64,000 bases of DNA, taken from assembly GCA_025526915.1 (NCBI GenBank), contig JAHLKH010000006.1, forward strand, positions 62,001-126,000, written 5' to 3'. The stretch comes from Entophlyctis helioformis. Lineage: Eukaryota > Chytridiomycota > Chytridiomycetes > Chytridiales > Chytriomycetaceae. Under the pieces are notes generated by a model. It did not search any database. It had not been told where the DNA came from and saw only the letters and a program-made list of their open reading frames with translations. The number at the start of each line of letters is the position of its first letter. The stretch's first letter is position 1. Positions 61,201 to 64,000 of this stretch are shown here, one piece after another. Made by a program: the position numbers and the translations under genes.

Positions 61201-62901
61201 CAATCCTGTAAGCCACTTGCATGCCAACCTCGCGCATTGGTGCACATGCATTGCACATTCCTCACTCATGCCATGGCATGACAGGGCAAGCGCAACTTTT
61301 ACGCTTCTCAGCGACTGCCCAACATCATCAACGCCAACAATCTGTTCACTGACCAAGGCTACCAGACTGTTCGCGTTGTCAGCTTTGATTGGGGCAAGCG
61401 GTACCTGTATGGCGCGTCCAGCATGTTGGTTGATCTCAGAGACTTTTCGTATAAGCTCGAGCCAACTACGTGCTCTCCTCTGGCATGGCACATGCCGAGG
61501 GCATCTTTCAGCGGTGGTATGCATGCAATGACTCTGTGCACTCTTGACCAGATCAACTCACAGTGCCTGCCTCTTGTGCCAGGTTGCTGACCGACTTGCC
61601 AAGGCAGCGGACATCCAGGCGGCCATCGCATTCAAGACAGCAAAGCATGCTGATCCAAACGTCAAGCCTGGCGAGAGAGCCTTTTGGGATCTGCGCTGTC
61701 ATGCGTACTGCACGCCATTTCTGAATGCACGGGTACGTTTTCTCTGTTTCTGGATGCACATTGCCATGACCGCCAAGCTGCTTGATCGCCTGCTGATCAC
61801 ACTGGATGACATGGCATGGCATGGCATTCCACAGAAGGTCAAGGCCAAGCGGTTCACCATGCGCAGCAACAGCATGTCTATTCGCGGAAACGCTCTTGAG
61901 GGCATCATGAAGCTGGCAGGATCGACCACTGGCAAGCGCGCATCTCATGCGTCTCAAGGCCTCCCTGTCGACCGAACAAAGTGACAGAGGACAACATTCC
62001 TGTTGTCTGGGCATTTGGCATCGACTTTACTGGCGAGGTGGCCGGCATGCAGTGTTTGAGAGGTTTCTCATCAGGCATCTGCGGTCGTCTGGATATGCCT
62101 ATGTGCGTCTGATGCCATGCTGTCCATCCCATCCATCTGTGCACCAACTGACCACACACACACACACACACACACACAGATCTACCGCTGCAATGAGAAC
62201 CTGACCAGCCAGATGTGCCCGCAGTGCAAGCAGCGGATCCCATACGAGAACCGCACCAACCTGCGACGCTACGAGTGCATACCATGCAAGACTGTCTACC
62301 ACCGCGATGTGCTTGGAGCCACCAACATTGGAATGGTCGCCCTGTGGCATCTGCTCTTTGGACACCGGCCGCTCTACTTGACGCACACCAAAGCCGACAG
62401 CAATCCAGCCACGCCAGAGCACCTCAAACGCATCGCAAGAATGCATACTGCCATCAAGCTGCGTGCACGAAATGCTCCGTCTGTTGTCCCACAGCCTCAA
62501 ACGCGGAAACACTTCAAGTCGCATGTGGCCTCATGGGACCAGATCAGCCTGCCGTCCTGTGGTATTCAAGACGTGCTGTACAGCAGCGTTCAAGACACGG
62601 ACCATCCGTCGTCCAGCAGCGACCAGCACGCAGACAGCCTGCCCTCAAGCCACTTGACCTGCATCCCACACAGTGACTTGTTTGACCACCAACACTTTGA
62701 ATCGGGGCACCTCCCGATCGACCTAACGGGTCACTTTTCTAACGATAAAGGTGAGCACCTTGTGGATGTGCCTCGCCTGTCTGTCGTCGCATGCTCGTTG
62801 CTGACTCGAACCTGCCATCGTGTGATGTGCGGGCTTGCATTCGACGCCTCTTGCGACGAATTGTATTCCAAAACGCTTGGTAATGGTATGAATATCGGGC
62901 C
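55218..62901 (+). mobile_element. Transposon copy 3 with FEN1-like + Fanzor gene (~7.7 kb)
   Basis: Left side: two ATTGG boxes of the 28-bp array and TCTAGAGAGCC, then the MRAQQR leader start (55307); the outer left terminal repeat is missing. Right side: 62879-62901 matches the copy-1 terminal repeat at 22 of 23 positions. The gene order and exon pattern match copy 1 throughout. No matching target-site repeat can be defined because the left end is lost. The right end lies about 115 bp from the stop codon of the next (minus-strand) gene. Confidence 0.88.
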
Positions 62902-62959
62902 TGAAATGCACAGGTTTAATGAGGTCTCAATGCTTGGAAGAGAGACAGTGAAGAGATGA
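55559..62959 (+). pseudogene. FEN1-like + Fanzor nuclease gene of copy 3, apparently frameshifted
   Basis: Co-linear with the copy-1 gene. FEN part: MGVDGSLPTI (family start), IIHVDIVCLLF, LHVDGSQLD, ENEADVCIAR, SGDSDLVFHC, ASNDYFHCVGIG. Then GIITAAKCIMACI across a proven intron (56528-56613), KRSR-free helical middle, PKRQRRRK (possible nuclear signal, near 60120), MTDGYSIYQLALN, VVSFDWGKRYLYGAS (RuvC-I, about 61380), VVWAFGIDFTG, NENLTSQMC, CPQC...CIPC, YHRDVLGATNI. Frame breaks relative to copies 1 and 2: near 55930-56070, 58880-58960, 61981 (missing base gives TGA) and 62030. A missing T near 62733 removes the stop used in copy 2, so the frame runs through the terminal repeat. Either a dying copy or assembly errors. 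Confidence 0.8.
62700..62878 (+). ncRNA. Candidate omega/fRNA scaffold region, copy 3
   Basis: Same hairpin (ATCGGG 62701-62706 with CCCGAT 62713-62718), same GACC/GGTC stem, then conserved sequence to the terminal repeat. Bases around the stems are almost unchanged among the three copies. RNA function is inferred from its place in known OMEGA elements. Confidence 0.45.
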
Positions 62960-63015
62960 CAATGAAAAGAAGAGAGGGGGAGAACAAGAATCCGAGAGAA
63001 TGAGGAATGTGCTGC

Positions 63016-64000
63016 TTAGCGCCACTGGGCACTCGGAATGCCGGTGGACATGCGGTGGTTGGGGTTGGCCGACGCGCCCATGAGGTTGCTGCCGTTGTTT
63101 CCGTTGGTGAACGATGCTCTGCCACCGGCAGGGCCATTGTTAGTGGTGGTGTTGTTGTTGTTGTAGTTGCTGTAGTTGTTGTTGCCTCCATTGTATGCTG
63201 GACCAGGCTGGTTGCTGTTGTAGGTGTTGTTGTAGTTGCTGCCGGTGCCGCTGTTTCTATTACCAAAGCCGTTCGAGTAATTGGCAGACTGACGAGAAGT
63301 GCTGGATGCGGCCGACTGGAAGCTGGTGCGGTTGCCGTTTCCACCGCCCATGCTGTTCATGTTGCTGCCAGGGTAGCCGTTGAATCCGTTGGACATGCGC
63401 TGGTCTGGCGCAGCATAGTTGGTGTTTCCACCGTACGTGTTGAACGATCCCTGGTTGGAGAATCCGCCAGCGCCAGCCATGCCGCCGATGGGCATGTTGT
63501 CGTTGCCGTTGTTGCCTCCACCAAAGCCAGAGCCAGCAGGGGTCGCGTATCCGGTCATGTTTGGCGGCTGCTGGTGCTGCTGCGGCATCATGCCAGGGCC
63601 ACGCTGGAAGGCGGGCTCCGAGCGCATGCGGCGCAGACCGTCTCCATTGCTGTTGCTGCCGACGACGCTGGGCGAGTCACGGCGCTGGCCCCAGTTTCCA
63701 GGACGATCCGGACGCACCCACTGCTTCTTGGACTTGACCACGACCGGAAAGAAGATGCTGTTCAGCTGGCTCTGTCTGCATGTCCATGCATCCAGTCAGT
63801 CTTGCTGAGAAAGGGCGAATGCATGCAAGCAATGGGCTGTGTGAGTGAGTGTATGTGTGTGCACGTACGCCTTGTAGACATCGTCATGGGTCTCGCCGGT
63901 GATCTGGATGGCGTTCTTCTCTCGGATGAAGGCAATGTCGGTGAAGGTGTCGAGAGCGATCTTGCTGCATGGCGAGGTGCGTTGAGCATCGGGGCAGAGC
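63016..64000 (-). CDS. Unrecognised Asn/Gly-rich protein, N-terminus beyond the window
   Basis: Partial gene running off the right edge. Visible exons encode SKIALDTFTDIAFIREKNAI, QITGETHDDVYKA, then after an intron (acceptor near 63770) QSQLNSIFFPVVVKSKKQWV and RPDRPGNWGQRRDSPSV. The rest is low-complexity Asn/Gly/Ser/Met-rich sequence (NNNYSNYNNNN, GFGGGNNGND), the kind found in RNA-binding granule proteins. The segment FIREKNAIQITGETHDDVYKA could be the end of a KH-like RNA-binding domain, but this is weak. TAA at 63016-63018. Confidence 0.6.

Overview
This is nuclear DNA from a fungus, most likely a flagellated (zoosporic, chytrid-type) one. Genes are closely packed on both strands and split by many short introns of about 50-90 nt. 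Introns usually have a GT (sometimes GC) donor, a CTGAC or CTAAC branch site and an AG acceptor. The sequence is GC-rich and carries long GT/AC tracts. A tubulin polyglutamylase subunit (TPGS2), a coiled-coil protein that may be centriolar, and a WLHANRTEGCT-type ankyrin protein point to a flagellate. The GPI-anchored S1/P1 nuclease and the secreted class-3 lipases fit a fungus.

Layout of host genes: a Cid1-type nucleotidyltransferase (81-4563,+); LSm7 (-) and Elongator subunit ELP1 (+) sharing a 39-bp gap; the spliceosomal DEAH helicase Prp2/DHX16 (-); an amidase duplicated in tandem (14545-16955 and 17885-20335,+), the duplicated unit also carrying a 3' piece of the deoxyhypusine synthase gene, whose complete copy lies at 20460-21954 (-); PUS7 (31273-34149,+); an OMA1-like mitochondrial metalloprotease (-); a DGAT2/TMEM68-like acyltransferase (-); a GPI-anchored S1/P1 nuclease (-); tRNA-Thr(AGT) (-); an ankyrin protein (+); an unrecognised small protein (-) and LACTB2 (+) with start codons one base apart; a coiled-coil/helical protein (+); two class-3 lipases (+); TPGS2 (-); and a partial gene at the right edge (-).

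Three copies of one DNA transposon interrupt this order and are the main discovery. Copy 1 (21999-31143) has 23-bp imperfect terminal inverted repeats, an exact flanking 8-bp direct repeat (TTTTTTCT), a CCAAT-box tandem array at its left end and a hairpin-rich conserved right end. Its multi-exon gene begins with a FEN1/XPG-type 5' nuclease domain that keeps the metal-binding acidic residues, and ends with a Fanzor (eukaryotic TnpB/OMEGA) RuvC plus zinc-finger module that has the displaced-glutamate active site typical of Fanzors. Copy 3 (about 55218-62901) is a diverged copy of the same gene, damaged by apparent frameshifts. Copy 2 (about 35860-37228) is an internal-deletion derivative that keeps the ends and the Fanzor C-terminus. 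All three lie about 20-60 bp upstream of a host start codon (DHS, OMA1, TPGS2).

Gene models were built by eye from conserved motifs and splice signals. Exon limits are given where the reading frame proved them. Several host genes (LSm7, both lipases, TPGS2) need a one-base frame correction, which could be true mutation or assembly error.
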